From NCBI GenBank assembly GCA_020849625.1, contig JADLFV010000116.1, forward strand, positions 1 through 42,384: 42,384 nucleotides of DNA, in the 5' to 3' direction. The notes below the pieces were generated by a model, which had not been told where the DNA came from, ran no database searches, and was given only the letters and a program-made list of their open reading frames with translations. The position numbers were made by a program, and so were the translations under genes. The stretch's first letter is position 1; every line of letters begins with the position of its first letter. Below are positions 31,905-41,216 of the stretch, one piece after another. This DNA comes from Phycisphaeraceae bacterium. Its GTDB lineage: Bacteria > Planctomycetota > Phycisphaerae > Phycisphaerales > Phycisphaeraceae.

Positions 31905-33242
31905 ATGAGCGACTCGCTGATTCCCATTTTTGATCTGACACAACCGGGTCAGGACCAGGCCCTGGGGCAGCTTCTTTCCCAGCGGCGGGCGGCTCTGTCG
32001 CTGCTGAGCCCCGAGGCCCGCACCGTGGCCGAAATTGTCCAGGACGTGCATTGCCGCGGCGATGAGGCGGTCATCGATTACATGCGTCGATGGACTGATC
32101 CCGATTTCACCGCCGACCGCATCCGCGTGGCCCCGGAAGACTTGGCGAAGGCGGATAAGCAACTGCAAGGTGAATTGCGCGAGGCGATCGAAACCGCCAT
32201 TGCCTACGTCCGCACTTATCAGCAGCACGTGATGCCCCCCCCGGAAGTTAAAACGTTGAAATTGGCGGGTGCGGAGCTGGGGCTGCGTTTTGTGCCGGTG
32301 GACAGTGCCGCGTTGTGCGTGCCCGGAGGAACGGCAGTGCTTTTTTCCACGCTGATCATGCTGGCCGTGCCCGCCATCGTGGCCGGCGTGGACCCGAAGA
32401 AACTGGCCGTACTCAATCCGCCTCCCACGCGGCGCGAAGGCGAACCGGCCGGGGACATTTCGCCCATCGTGCTGGCGACTTGTCACATGCTCGGCATTGA
32501 GCGGATCTATCGCATCGGCGGCGCCCAGGCTGTCGCGGCCGCGGCTTACGGTACGCAATCCGTCTCGTCCGTGGACATGATCGCCGGGCCCGGCAATGTC
32601 TTCGTGCAACTGGCGAAATCCTGTGTCGCCGGAGTCTGCGGCATCGACGGCGGCTCCTACGGACCCAGCGAGATCGTCACCCTGGCCGACGACGGCGCGG
32701 ACGTTCCTTGCGTCGCAGCCGACCTGATCGCCCAGGCGGAGCACGACCCGGGCAAGTGCTACCTGGTCGCCTGGCAGCGCGATGTGATCGACCGCATCCT
32801 CGCTGAGGTGAACAAACAGATTCCGCAGCGCAAGCGCCGGGTCGCCATCATGAAGGCCCTGCGCAGCGAATCCTGTGCCGTGCTGGTCGCCGATCAACAG
32901 CAGGGCATCGAACTGGTCAACACGATTGCCGCCGAGCACGTGAACCTCGCGGTGGCCGACCCCCGGAAGGCGTTGGAGCAGGTGCGTCACGGCGGCGAAA
33001 TCTTCCTCGGTGCTGCGACGCCTGTGGCCAGCGGCGACTACTACGCCGGCCCCTCGCACTGCCTGCCCACCGGCTCCGCCGCCCGCTTCGCCAGCGGTGT
33101 CAGCGTCTATACCTTCCTGCGCCGCGGCGGCACTGTCGCCTATCCCGAGGGCATGCCCGCCGACGCCATCCGCCACATCGCCGCCATGGCCGAAGCTGAA
33201 GGATTGGACGGCCACGCCCATTCGGTCCGCGTGCGGGGTTGA
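31905..33242 (+). CDS. hisD: Histidinol dehydrogenase
   Basis: The last enzyme of histidine synthesis, oxidising histidinol to histidine in two NAD-dependent steps with zinc. The 445-residue protein has MIAGPGNVFVQLAK, LIAQAEHDPGKCYLV, IAAEHVNLAV and ASGDYYAGPSHCLPTGSAARF, which carry substrate and metal ligands. It is 38 bases downstream of dprA and may be co-transcribed. A copy of the G-rich motif in minus orientation (32235-32248) lies in the MPPPEVK loop; a second match at 32960-32969 lies in conserved sequence and is likely chance. Confidence 0.95.
   Translation: MSDSLIPIFDLTQPGQDQALGQLLSQRRAALSLLSPEARTVAEIVQDVHCRGDEAVIDYMRRWTDPDFTADRIRVAPEDLAKADKQLQGELREAIETAIAYVRTYQQHVMPPPEVKTLKLAGAELGLRFVPVDSAALCVPGGTAVLFSTLIMLAVPAIVAGVDPKKLAVLNPPPTRREGEPAGDISPIVLATCHMLGIERIYRIGGAQAVAAAAYGTQSVSSVDMIAGPGNVFVQLAKSCVAGVCGIDGGSYGPSEIVTLADDGADVPCVAADLIAQAEHDPGKCYLVAWQRDVIDRILAEVNKQIPQRKRRVAIMKALRSESCAVLVADQQQGIELVNTIAAEHVNLAVADPRKALEQVRHGGEIFLGAATPVASGDYYAGPSHCLPTGSAARFASGVSVYTFLRRGGTVAYPEGMPADAIRHIAAMAEAEGLDGHAHSVRVRG
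32235..32248 (-). repeat. G-rich dispersed motif inside hisD
   Basis: Eight C followed by GGAAGT, i.e. ACTTCC plus eight G on the minus strand. It encodes Pro-Pro-Pro-Glu-Val in a loop of HisD. Confidence 0.6.
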
Positions 33243-33330
33243 CAGGCGTATAGCGTGGGATATACTGCCCGATGAAAGGTATGACGGCCAAGGCGACGGC
33301 GCCGCATAGTTCGTCGCATGGAGTTATTCC

Positions 33331-33537
33331 ATGGCCGGCGACTCTCGCTTTGCAGACATCAGGAAACTGCTCGAATCTCACGGATGGGTATTGAACCGTG
33401 TCTGAGGCTCGCATCACGTCTTTACCAGGCAGGGTGAATGGCCGATCAGTATTCCGGTTCATCGCGGCCGTGTGAAGCAGGTGTATGTCCGTGAAATCAA
33501 GAAAAAACTCGAAAAAGATCAGCAACAAGAAAGCTGA
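33331..33537 (+). pseudogene. hicA: HicA toxin with in-frame UGA
   Basis: From ATG 33331 (GGAG seven bases upstream) the frame reads MAGDSRFADIRKLLESHGW, VLNRV, then TGA (33403-33405), then GSHHVFTRQGEWPISIPVHR and on to a second TGA at 33535. Apart from that codon the 69-codon frame is a full HicA mRNA-interferase: GW, the R-V-S-GSHH active-site region with the catalytic histidine, and IPVHRG. The UGA replaces the position where homologues usually have serine. As written the toxin is truncated to 24 residues. A single base change or a sequencing error explains this most simply. It is followed by an overlapping hicB. Confidence 0.85.
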
Positions 33538-33907
33538 TGCGCCGTTCGATGCCGCTCTCTGGAAGAAGGCTGCCGACATTGCGGCCGGCTACAAGCTGGT
33601 GATCCAGAAAGAGCCGGGTGTGGGCTATCTAGGCCGCTCGATTGAACTGCCGATGGTCATGGCGGATGGCAAGACAGTTCCTCTCTGTGCGGAAGCAACA
33701 CTTGAAGCACAGACCACTGCGGTTGCCACCATGCTGGAGAAGGGGCAGAATCCACCCCTGGCCAGCAGTTCGGACAAGCGATCAGCCCAGGTCAATGTAC
33801 GATTGACGGAGGAAGAAAAACTGCGTCTGGAGGAAGCCGCCCAGCGACAGGGCTTCCGGGGCATTTCCGACTACGTGCGTTCGGCTGCACTCAAAGAAGC
33901 GAGTTGA
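33485..33907 (+). CDS. hicB: HicB-family antitoxin
   Basis: 140 residues. The start overlaps hicA by 53 bases, so the first 35 residues (Lys/Ser/Asn-rich) may be partly dictated by that overlap; no strong ribosome site is visible. YKLVIQKEPGVGYLGRSIELPMV is the partially degraded RNase-H-like HicB domain; SAQVNVRLTEEEKLRLEEAAQRQGF is a ribbon-helix-helix DNA-binding end. Such proteins bind the toxin and repress their own operon. An intact antitoxin with a broken toxin is the expected end state of a decaying module. Confidence 0.85.
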   Translation: MSVKSRKNSKKISNKKADAPFDAALWKKAADIAAGYKLVIQKEPGVGYLGRSIELPMVMADGKTVPLCAEATLEAQTTAVATMLEKGQNPPLASSSDKRSAQVNVRLTEEEKLRLEEAAQRQGFRGISDYVRSAALKEAS

Positions 33908-33925
33908 TCGACACGTTACTCGCAG

Positions 33926-34501
33926 TCACCGCTTGTACCGATTGATCGTCTCGACCACCTTCTGGTGCACGTCCAACGGATTGGCGAGCATGGTCCAGGC
34001 GCATTCGATGAAGGCGGTGCCGGCCGTGGCGAAGGTGATGGTGCCAAGGCCGCAGAAGCGCTCACGGATGCTGAACAGCAGGTTGGTGTGCTGAATCCTT
34101 TGCAGCGGTGTTTCAAAGATGCTGATCCGCAGCACGCCCTGCACCCGCACCACCCGGCGATCGGTCAGCACATAGACCCGGCTGAGCCATTCCATGAACT
34201 GCCAGAACAGCCGGCCCACGATCACCACGATGCCCAGCAGAATGATCTGCGACTCGCCCAGTCCTAACGGATACATCCGGTGCGCGGTGACCAGTGCGGC
34301 GGTCAGCAGGACCAGCGCGGTCAGCGTGGGCAGGCAACTGAGTACGATGAACAGCGGGCTGGGCTTGAGCAGCAGCACGATGATCTCGCCGCTCTGAAGC
34401 AATTGGGCGGGGATGAGGATGTTGGTCCGCTCCAGCGGGGCGGTGTCGGATCCCGGGGTTTCGGCATGGACGCGCAGGTTGGGCGCTTTACGATCCGGCA
34501 C
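33926..34501 (-). CDS. Membrane protein with bacterial PH domain
   Basis: From the GTG at 34501 (GGAGG six bases upstream) the product has 191 residues and overlaps the end of hpt by 14 bases. Two membrane helices (about 47-66 and 74-95) precede the bPH2 (DUF304) domain: YVLTDRRVVRVQGVLRISIFETPLQRIQHT and the closing WTMLANPLDVHQKVVETINRY. Similar proteins (YdbT-like) are envelope proteins of unknown role. The long open frame further upstream runs through hpt in another frame and is not protein. It forms an operon with hpt. Confidence 0.85.
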   Translation of the reverse strand: MPDRKAPNLRVHAETPGSDTAPLERTNILIPAQLLQSGEIIVLLLKPSPLFIVLSCLPTLTALVLLTAALVTAHRMYPLGLGESQIILLGIVVIVGRLFWQFMEWLSRVYVLTDRRVVRVQGVLRISIFETPLQRIQHTNLLFSIRERFCGLGTITFATAGTAFIECAWTMLANPLDVHQKVVETINRYKR

Positions 34502-35045
34502 GGACCACCTCCGGGCGCAGCGTGCAGATGTCGGGCAGGTTGCGGTAGTAGTCATCGTAGTCCAGGCCGTACCCGACGACGAAGTGATCGGGGATGTCGA
34601 AGGCCACGTAATCCACTGGCGTCGCCACCGCGGAGGGAATCTGTTTGCGCAACAGTACGCAGGTGCGCAGGTCGGCCGGCCCGCGGCGGCGCAGGGTGTC
34701 AACCACCAGGCGCAGCGTGCCGCCGGAGTCGAGAATGTCGTCAACCACCAGCACGTGCTGTCCGGCCAGGCTTTGGGGCACCTTGTCCAGGGCAGCCTCG
34801 ACTGCGGCCCCGCGGCTGGTGGTGGCAGTGCCGGGGTAGCTGGTGACGCTCATGACCCGGATGCGCATTTTCAGGGGGATGCGGCGGATCAGGTCGCTGA
34901 CGAAGATGATGCTGCCGGTCAGGATGGGCACCAGGGTCAGGTCGGCCGCCCCGTGCAGGTCCGCCACGATCTGCCGCGACATCTGGTCCAGGCGTTGGGC
35001 GATGGCCGCCCGGTCGATCAGCACGCTTTGGATGTCCGCCTGCAT
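34488..35045 (-). CDS. hpt: Hypoxanthine phosphoribosyltransferase
   Basis: A 185-residue purine-salvage enzyme joining hypoxanthine or guanine to PRPP. VLVVDDILDSGGT (98-110) is the PRPP-binding motif and VSYPGT-like sequence (VTSYPGTATTS) is the flexible catalytic loop; DYVAFDIPDHFVVGYGLDYDDYYRNLP is the conserved C-terminal part. The ATG at 35045 is the only plausible start. guaD elsewhere in the window acts on guanine, so the two would compete for the same base. Confidence 0.95.
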   Translation of the reverse strand: MQADIQSVLIDRAAIAQRLDQMSRQIVADLHGAADLTLVPILTGSIIFVSDLIRRIPLKMRIRVMSVTSYPGTATTSRGAAVEAALDKVPQSLAGQHVLVVDDILDSGGTLRLVVDTLRRRGPADLRTCVLLRKQIPSAVATPVDYVAFDIPDHFVVGYGLDYDDYYRNLPDICTLRPEVVRAGS

Positions 35046-35210
35046 GACGGTAGTGTAACGCGCTTATTCTGCCGCGGCTTGCAGCAGGGCGGGCCGGAAC
35101 ATAGACTATCCGCCCTTAACCGTCGCCCCCGGAATCGTGGCAAGCCGTGATGTGCGAGCATGCCCGTTCGGAACCAGCGGGGGCTGCCTAACCCAGGACG
35201 GAGCAATCGC

Positions 35211-35465
35211 ATGGCTGAGTTCACCAACTTTTCTGAACCGACACCTGCCGCCAAGGGCTACCGCATCGCCCGCAAGTCCTCCACCGGCATATATTACGTT
35301 GACTACAAGCAGGCTGACGATCTTCGCCGCTTCATGACCCCCAACGGCAAGATCCAGAGCCGCAAGCGCACGGGCCTGAGCGCCATCGAACAGCGCATGG
35401 TTTCCCAAGCCATCAAGCGCGCCCGCTACATGTCGCTGCTGCCGTACACCAGCGCGACGCTGTAA
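35211..35465 (+). CDS. rpsR: Small ribosomal subunit protein bS18
   Basis: 84 residues from ATG 35211 (GGAG about nine bases upstream). YVDYKQADDLRRFMTPNGKIQSRKRTGLSAIEQRMVSQAIKRARYMSLLPYT is the bS18 core. A longer frame from 35160 adds residues not found in the family. It stands apart from rpsF and rplI, its usual neighbours. The 165-base leader upstream carries a partial copy of the G-rich motif (35124-35135); I do not see a clear regulatory structure. Confidence 0.95.
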   Translation: MAEFTNFSEPTPAAKGYRIARKSSTGIYYVDYKQADDLRRFMTPNGKIQSRKRTGLSAIEQRMVSQAIKRARYMSLLPYTSATL

Positions 35466-35520
35466 GTCGTGCGTCCCACGTCAGTGGGTTTCTGCCACAT
35501 ATTCACGGCTGGAATGGTTC

Positions 35521-35537
35521 AAACCTTTGCGGGTTTT
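35521..35537 (+). terminator. Possible terminator between rpsR and the PEP-CTERM gene
   Basis: AAACC, a six-base loop and GGTTT are followed by a short T-run. The stem is short, so confidence is low. A second small hairpin, CCCAC-GTCA-GTGGG, lies at about 35472-35485. Confidence 0.4.
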
Positions 35538-35598
35538 TCACATCCGCGACGATGTTTGTCTTGTTGCTTCCAGCCGCAGCGTTTAAAATACAGGCACT

Positions 35599-36516
35599 AT
35601 GAACAACACGATCCGGGTCTTTCGGCGGACACTTCTTCTCGGCGTTCTGAGCGTCATCTGTGCGACGGCCGGTGCCAATCCGTTTGTCAATCTGGATTTT
35701 GAGGGAGATGCATCGCAACCGGGATATGTGCCTTTCCCCAATGATCCTCTGTTCTTTGAGGACTTTTTGGACTGGGCGCTGCAGGCAAATCCGGTTGATC
35801 CATCGTATGGGCAGCTCTACCTCACGTATTATTCTACTCAGGGTCCTTTTCCTCTGCTATGGAACGTACCTGGGCAGCCCACGGCCGACAATCCGCTTCC
35901 GGGCTGGACATCCACCTATGAGGAAGAAGGCTGGCCGTCTGCTTCCTCTCCAATTTTGCTGAATATGTCCGTCACGCTCAACATCCCGGAGTTGGTCGTG
36001 ATTGAGGGGCAGCCGGAACCATGGAGTTACTGGCCGGCCCCGATTGATGGCAACTATTCACTTTGGATCTGGTCCGGCGGTGTAGTTGAGTGGGGGAGTA
36101 GTAATGGTCCACCCTATTACTTTTCACGTTACAGTGCGATGCACATCATGCAAACAGGCGACGTGCCTGCGGATGCGCTTTCATTGCGGTTTCGCTATGA
36201 GATCGACGACGCACCAACGGACATCAGTGTGACGCTCGGTGGAGTCTCCATCGCACTGGTTGAAGTGGAGCCGGGCGTGCTCGGCGGCGACATCAGCGCC
36301 TTGGCTGGTCTCACCGATCAGGAACTGGTGCTCACCTCCGAAACCGTGCTTTATCAGTCGGACCCCAACGAATACTACGGTCCTTCGTGGGTGTTCGGCT
36401 CGCGCGTCTTGATTGACGACATCGAGTTCTCTCCACTACCCATTCCTGAGCCTGCCACCGTGAGCCTGCTGGCGCTGGGCGTGCTGCTGGGATACCGACG
36501 GCGTTTGCATAGCTGA
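35599..36516 (+). CDS. PEP-CTERM exported protein
   Basis: A 305-residue secreted protein. A signal peptide (FRRTLLLGVLSVICATAGA) is followed by NPFVNLDFEGD, a common start of the jelly-roll carbohydrate-binding-like domain of PEP-CTERM proteins in planctomycetes. The tail PIPEPATVSLLALGVLLGYRRR is a PEP-CTERM signal. No catalytic motif is visible. It is the second PEP-CTERM protein in the window; lower GC at its 5' end hints at a different history. Function unknown, probably at the cell surface. Confidence 0.85.
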   Translation: MNNTIRVFRRTLLLGVLSVICATAGANPFVNLDFEGDASQPGYVPFPNDPLFFEDFLDWALQANPVDPSYGQLYLTYYSTQGPFPLLWNVPGQPTADNPLPGWTSTYEEEGWPSASSPILLNMSVTLNIPELVVIEGQPEPWSYWPAPIDGNYSLWIWSGGVVEWGSSNGPPYYFSRYSAMHIMQTGDVPADALSLRFRYEIDDAPTDISVTLGGVSIALVEVEPGVLGGDISALAGLTDQELVLTSETVLYQSDPNEYYGPSWVFGSRVLIDDIEFSPLPIPEPATVSLLALGVLLGYRRRLHS

Positions 36517-36640
36517 CCCGCTGACTCTGCGCGTCGACTTGCAAGTCTATTGCTCACAACTTTGAGGCCGGATGTCGATCCGTGGCTGCTGTAACATGGA
36601 CGCTCATCTGCACCCATCTCCGGGGCGAAGGAGCGTCGCC

Positions 36641-38026
36641 ATGAGCGGGCAATTCGATCGCCGCGATTTTCTCAAACTGACCGCAGGCCTCGGTGCCGGC
36701 ATGGCCTTGGGTTGTCATGCCACACCGGCCCCAGTCCAGAGCCACACCGGGCTGAGCGATCCGTCGTATCGGCCGCCCACAGGACCGGCTACAGCGGTAG
36801 GGCTGACCAGCAAGCCGCTCGACATGGTGCGCGTGGGCATCATCGGCCTGGGCATGCGCGGGCCGGGGTTGCTCAAAAACCTGTTGAACATCGAAGGCAT
36901 GCAGGTGCTGGCGGTCTGCGACGTGCGTCCCGAAGCGACGGCCAGCGGCGCGGAGCAGGTCGCCAAAGCGGGACAACCGCGCCCGCAGGAGTACAGCGGC
37001 AGCCTGGTGGTCTTCAAGGACATGTGCCAGCGGCCGGACCTGGACCTGATTGTCATCGCTACGCCCTGGGAGTGGCACGCACCGATGGCCCAGTTCGCCA
37101 TGGAATGCGGCAAGCACGCGGCCGTCGAGGTGCCCGGGGCCATGAGCATCGAGGATTGCTGGAAGCTGGTCGAGACGTCCGAACGCACCCGCTGTCACTG
37201 CATGATGCTGGAAAACTGCTGCTACGGTTATGGTGAATTGACCGCGCTGATGATGTGCCGGGCCGGGCTGCTGGGCGAGCTGCTCCACGGCGAAGGCGCT
37301 TACCTGCACGACCTGCGCGAGCTGAAGATGACCGGCTACTACGAATACTGGCGGCTGAAGTGGTCGCAGAAGTACGACGGCAATCTCTATCCCACTCACG
37401 GCCTGGGCCCGGTCGCCCAATACATGGGCATCAACCGCGGCGACCAGTTCGCGTCCATGTCCAGCATCAGCAGCAAATCGCTCAGCCTCAAGAAATACGC
37501 GATCGAACACTTCGGGCCCGACGACTGGCGATCCAGGGCGGACTACAAGCTCGGTGACATGAACACCACCATCATTCGCACACAGCTTGGCCGATCCATC
37601 ATGGTTCAGCACGACACCACCTCACCCCGGCCGTACTCGCGACTGAATCTGATCAGCGGCACCGGCGGCATCTATGCCGATTATCCCACCCGCCTGGCCC
37701 TGGCCCCCGAGGCTCACAAGTGGCTATCCGATGACCAACTCAAGGCCCGGATCGCCCAGCACCAGCACCCGCTCTGGAACAAGGTCGGCGACATCGCCAG
37801 AAAGGTCGGCGGTCACGGCGGCATGGACTACATCATGATGTGGCGACTGATCGATTGTCTCCGCCGCGGCGACGAACCGGACATGGATGTGTACGATCTG
37901 GCTGCCTGGTGCAGCGTGGTGGAACTGTCGATCCGCTCGGTGGCCAAGCGCGGCGAATCGGTGGACATGATCGATTTCACCCGCGGCGCCTGGCGCAACC
38001 GCCAGCCGCTGGGCATCGTCAGCTAA
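36641..38026 (+). CDS. GH109-type Gfo/Idh/MocA glycosidase, Tat-exported
   Basis: 461 residues from ATG 36641 (AAGGAG upstream). FDRRDFLKLTAGLGAGMALG is a Tat signal, with a cysteine (GC) that may be a lipobox. VRVGIIGLGMRGPGLL is the NAD-binding Rossmann fold. WEWHAPMAQFAMECGKHAAVEVPGAMSIEDCW, HCMMLENCCYGYGEL and NLYPTHGLGPVAQYMGINRGD closely follow the GH109 family, whose characterised members are NAD-dependent alpha-N-acetylgalactosaminidases. Substrate range beyond that is not certain. It agrees with the sulfatase and sialidase-fold genes in pointing to host- or algal-type glycans. Confidence 0.9.
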   Translation: MSGQFDRRDFLKLTAGLGAGMALGCHATPAPVQSHTGLSDPSYRPPTGPATAVGLTSKPLDMVRVGIIGLGMRGPGLLKNLLNIEGMQVLAVCDVRPEATASGAEQVAKAGQPRPQEYSGSLVVFKDMCQRPDLDLIVIATPWEWHAPMAQFAMECGKHAAVEVPGAMSIEDCWKLVETSERTRCHCMMLENCCYGYGELTALMMCRAGLLGELLHGEGAYLHDLRELKMTGYYEYWRLKWSQKYDGNLYPTHGLGPVAQYMGINRGDQFASMSSISSKSLSLKKYAIEHFGPDDWRSRADYKLGDMNTTIIRTQLGRSIMVQHDTTSPRPYSRLNLISGTGGIYADYPTRLALAPEAHKWLSDDQLKARIAQHQHPLWNKVGDIARKVGGHGGMDYIMMWRLIDCLRRGDEPDMDVYDLAAWCSVVELSIRSVAKRGESVDMIDFTRGAWRNRQPLGIVS

Positions 38027-38085
38027 AGCATCTCACAAGCATTGGCGACTCCATAGCGGCGCCGCAACGTATCGCTGGCTGCTCT

Positions 38086-38100
38086 GCTTCCGGGGGCGGC
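38086..38100 (+). repeat. G-rich dispersed motif upstream of uvrA
   Basis: GCTTCCGGGGGCGGC lies 14 bases before the uvrA start codon, within its untranslated leader. A near-terminal position upstream of a gene resembles some uptake or regulatory sequences. Confidence 0.65.
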
Positions 38101-38114
38101 TACAATGACCGGCT

Positions 38115-41087
38115 ATGGCCCTGACCAGTATCTCCATCCGCGGCGCACGTGAGCACAACCTCAAGGGAATCAATGTCGATATCCCCCACGGCAAATTCGT
38201 CGTCGTCACCGGCCTGTCCGGCTCCGGCAAAAGCTCGCTGGCTTTCGACACCATTTACGCCGAGGGCCAGCGCAAGTACGTTGAATCGCTGTCCGCCTAC
38301 GCCCGCCAGTTCCTCGATCAGTTGCAGAAGCCCAACGTCGAGAGCATCGAGGGCCTGCCGCCCACCATCGCCATCGAGCAGCGCTCCGCTTCGCACAACC
38401 CGCGCTCCACGGTGGCCACCACCACCGAAATCTACGACTACCTGCGTCTGCTGTTTGCCCGGGCTGGCGCCCCCCATTGTTGGTACACGGACGACAGGGG
38501 TAAAGTCTGCGGCCGACCCATCACCTCGCAATCCGCCACGCAGATCGTCGATGCAGTTTTTTTACTTCCGGCCGAGACGCGGGTGATGATTCTATCGCCA
38601 GTGGTGCGGGGCAAGAAGGGCCATCACCGCGAAGTGTTCGAGGCCCTGTCGCGCCAGGGTTTCGTGCGGGCCCGGGTTGATGGCGAAGTGATGGACCTGC
38701 GCGAGATTGCCGGCAAAAAAGAGGGCACCCCCTTCACCACCAAGACCCAGCGCTACCAGGCCCACAGCATCGAGGCTGTGGTCGATCGCATCGTGGTTCG
38801 GGAAGATCGGGTATCGGGTATCGGGTCTCAGGATTCGGGTAAGAACGAGGACGATGGTCTGCGCACCCGCGTGGCCGACTCGGTAGAACTGGCCCTCAAA
38901 CTCGCCGACGGCCTGGTCGTGATCAGCCATCAGTCGCCCAAAGTCTCCAACCCGAAACCCGATACCCGAAACCCGACACCCGATGCCTGGACCGACACCA
39001 CCTACAGCGAAAAGTGGTCCTGTCCTGAGCATCCCGAATGTTCGCTGGAGGATCTCGAGCCGCGGCTGTTCTCGTTCAACTCACCCTACGGAGCTTGTCC
39101 CAAGTGCGGCGGACTGGGCAACATCCTCGAGTTTGATCCCGACTTGATCGTGCCCGATGACAGCATCTCGCTGACCAACGGGGCGGTCGATGCCTGGCGG
39201 CGGCACGGCATGCGGATGAACATCTACTACAACCGCATGATCCGCCGCTTCTGCCGCGACTTCAAAGTCAGTGCCGAGACGCCCTTCAAGAAGCTGCCCA
39301 AGGTGGTGCGCAATATCCTGCTCTTCGGCACCAACGCCAGGGACGAGCAGAAGTTCGACGCCTACTTCGAGGGCGTGATCCCCAATCTGCAGCGCCGCTG
39401 GGAGAACACCGACAGCGAGTACGTCAAGACCGCCCTGCACACGTACCTGTCCGAAGCGCCCTGCGAAGCCTGCAGCGGCGCCCGTCTGCAGCCGGCCGCT
39501 CTCAGCGTATTCATCAATGACCGCAACATCAACGACGTCACCCGCATGACCATCGAGCAGGCCCTGGACTACTTCAGCAGCCTGAAGCTCAGCCCCGAAG
39601 GACAGGCAATCGCCGCCCCCATCCTCAAGGAAATCAACGCCCGCCTGGTCTTCATGCTCAACGTCGGGCTCGGCTATCTCACGCTCAACCGCTCGACGGG
39701 ATCACTTTCCGGCGGTGAGGCCCAGCGCATCCGTCTGGCCACGCAGGTCGGCTCGGGCCTGGTCGGCTGCTGCTACGTGCTCGACGAACCGACCATCGGC
39801 CTGCACCAGCGCGACAACGATCGCCTCATCGCCACGCTCCGCCACCTGACCGACATCGGCAACACCGTCGTCGTCGTCGAACATGACGAGGCCACCATCC
39901 GCGCGGCTGACTACATCATCGATCTCGGCCCCGGGCCCGGCGTGCACGGCGGACAGATCGTCGCTGAAGGCACGCCCAAGCAGGTGCTGGCGACCAAAAA
40001 CTCACTGACCGCCCAGTACCTCACCGGCGTCAAGGCCATCGAGGTGCCCAATCGCCGCGAGCTCGACCACGACAAGCCGCTGATCGTGTGCGGCGCAGCG
40101 GAGAATAATCTGCGCAAGATTGACGTCGCGTTCCCCCTCGGCGGCATCGTGGCGGTCACCGGCGTCTCCGGCTCGGGCAAGTCCACGCTGGTCAACCAGA
40201 TCATGCTGCGGGCTGTTCGCCGTGCCTTGTTGGGTTCGCGCGACAAACCCGGGGCACACGACAAGCTGGAAAACGTCAAGCGCATTGATCGCATGATCGA
40301 GGTCGATCAATCGCCCATCGGCCGCACGCCGCGCTCCAATCCCGCCACCTACACCGGAGTCTTCGACTCCATCCGGCAACTGTTCAGCAAGACCAAGGAA
40401 TCCAAAATCCGCGGCTACACCCCCGGAAGGTTTTCTTTCAACGTCAAAGGCGGACGCTGCGAAGCCTGCCAGGGCCAGGGCACGCGCAAGATTGAGATGC
40501 ACTTTTTACCCGATGTGTATGTCGCCTGCGATCAGTGTAAGGGCAAGCGTTACAACCGCGAGACGCTGGAGGTCACCTACAAAGGCCGCAACATCGCCGA
40601 CGTGCTGGCCATGACGGTCGAGGAAGCGATGGGTTTCTTCGACAGCTTTGCCGACATCAGCCGCATGATGACCGCCCTCAACGACGTGGGCCTCAGCTAC
40701 CTGGAGTTAGGCCAGCCCAGCACGACGCTCTCGGGCGGCGAAGCCCAGCGGGTCAAGCTGGCCACCGAGTTGGGCAAGCGCGCCACCGGGCACACGCTTT
40801 ACATTCTGGACGAGCCGACCACGGGGCTGCACTTCGACGATGTGGCCCGCCTGCTTTCCGTGCTGGCCCGCCTGGCCGATGCCGGCAACAGCATCGTGGT
40901 GATCGAGCACAACCTGGACGTGATCAAGTGTGCCGACTGGATCATCGACCTGGGCCCCGAAGGCGGCGACCGCGGTGGCAGCATCGTGGCCGAAGGCACG
41001 CCCGAGCAGGTGGCCCGTCACAAGACCTCCTACACAGGCCGCTACCTGCGCCAGCACCTGCCGCAGTACGCCGAAGCGGTGGCCTGA
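38115..41087 (+). CDS. uvrA: UvrABC excinuclease subunit A, with repeat-derived insertions
   Basis: A 990-residue damage-recognition ATPase of nucleotide excision repair. Walker A motifs GLSGSGKSS (33-41) and GVSGSGKST, signatures [12 protein letters not shown] and [12 protein letters not shown], and the [24 protein letters not shown] region are intact. The first zinc finger is CPEH...CPKC, with His in place of the usual second cysteine, the second CEAC...CDQC. Two segments in the signature-insertion domain are unusual: residues about 231-242 and 279-290 ([13 protein letters not shown]) are encoded by the arms of a fold-back repeat. The conserved segment between them ([23 protein letters not shown]) is normal UvrA. 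The protein should work, as insertions lie at loop positions. Confidence 0.95.
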   Translation: MALTSISIRGAREHNLKGINVDIPHGKFVVVTGLSGSGKSSLAFDTIYAEGQRKYVESLSAYARQFLDQLQKPNVESIEGLPPTIAIEQRSASHNPRSTVATTTEIYDYLRLLFARAGAPHCWYTDDRGKVCGRPITSQSATQIVDAVFLLPAETRVMILSPVVRGKKGHHREVFEALSRQGFVRARVDGEVMDLREIAGKKEGTPFTTKTQRYQAHSIEAVVDRIVVREDRVSGIGSQDSGKNEDDGLRTRVADSVELALKLADGLVVISHQSPKVSNPKPDTRNPTPDAWTDTTYSEKWSCPEHPECSLEDLEPRLFSFNSPYGACPKCGGLGNILEFDPDLIVPDDSISLTNGAVDAWRRHGMRMNIYYNRMIRRFCRDFKVSAETPFKKLPKVVRNILLFGTNARDEQKFDAYFEGVIPNLQRRWENTDSEYVKTALHTYLSEAPCEACSGARLQPAALSVFINDRNINDVTRMTIEQALDYFSSLKLSPEGQAIAAPILKEINARLVFMLNVGLGYLTLNRSTGSLSGGEAQRIRLATQVGSGLVGCCYVLDEPTIGLHQRDNDRLIATLRHLTDIGNTVVVVEHDEATIRAADYIIDLGPGPGVHGGQIVAEGTPKQVLATKNSLTAQYLTGVKAIEVPNRRELDHDKPLIVCGAAENNLRKIDVAFPLGGIVAVTGVSGSGKSTLVNQIMLRAVRRALLGSRDKPGAHDKLENVKRIDRMIEVDQSPIGRTPRSNPATYTGVFDSIRQLFSKTKESKIRGYTPGRFSFNVKGGRCEACQGQGTRKIEMHFLPDVYVACDQCKGKRYNRETLEVTYKGRNIADVLAMTVEEAMGFFDSFADISRMMTALNDVGLSYLELGQPSTTLSGGEAQRVKLATELGKRATGHTLYILDEPTTGLHFDDVARLLSVLARLADAGNSIVVIEHNLDVIKCADWIIDLGPEGGDRGGSIVAEGTPEQVARHKTSYTGRYLRQHLPQYAEAVA
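38805..38984. repeat. Split fold-back repeat (CGGGTAT units) inside uvrA
   Basis: The left arm (38805-38840) repeats TCGGGTATCGGGTATCGGG; the right arm (38950-38984) repeats the reverse complement ACCCGAAACCCGATACCCGA. The arms are 109 bases apart and enclose conserved uvrA coding sequence. Both are in frame with no stop. It is the only element of the set with coding host DNA in its centre. Confidence 0.92.
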
Positions 41088-41216
41088 CGGCACATAACCG
41101 ACATTGAAAGCCATTCTCGGAACAACGCGGCAGTCCGCTGCGTGACCGGTCAAGTTCGCCGCGATTCGTTCCGATGAGACGTAAACCAGTCATCTTCTCC
41201 CTCGAACGGATGATGC

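Noticed and set aside
33403-33405. Selenocysteine or tryptophan at the hicA UGA
   Set aside because: HicA families have serine here, no SECIS-like hairpin is clear just downstream, and TGA is a normal stop in neighbouring genes. A point mutation or read error is simpler.
35046-35210. Ribosomal-protein leader or S6:S18 RNA motif upstream of rpsR
   Set aside because: I could not find a convincing conserved structure, and rpsF, the usual partner, is absent.
40417-40431. Copy of the G-rich motif in the 3' half of uvrA
   Set aside because: The bases encode the conserved TPGRFSFN motif of UvrA, so the match is explained by protein conservation. The match at 32960-32969 in hisD is treated likewise.
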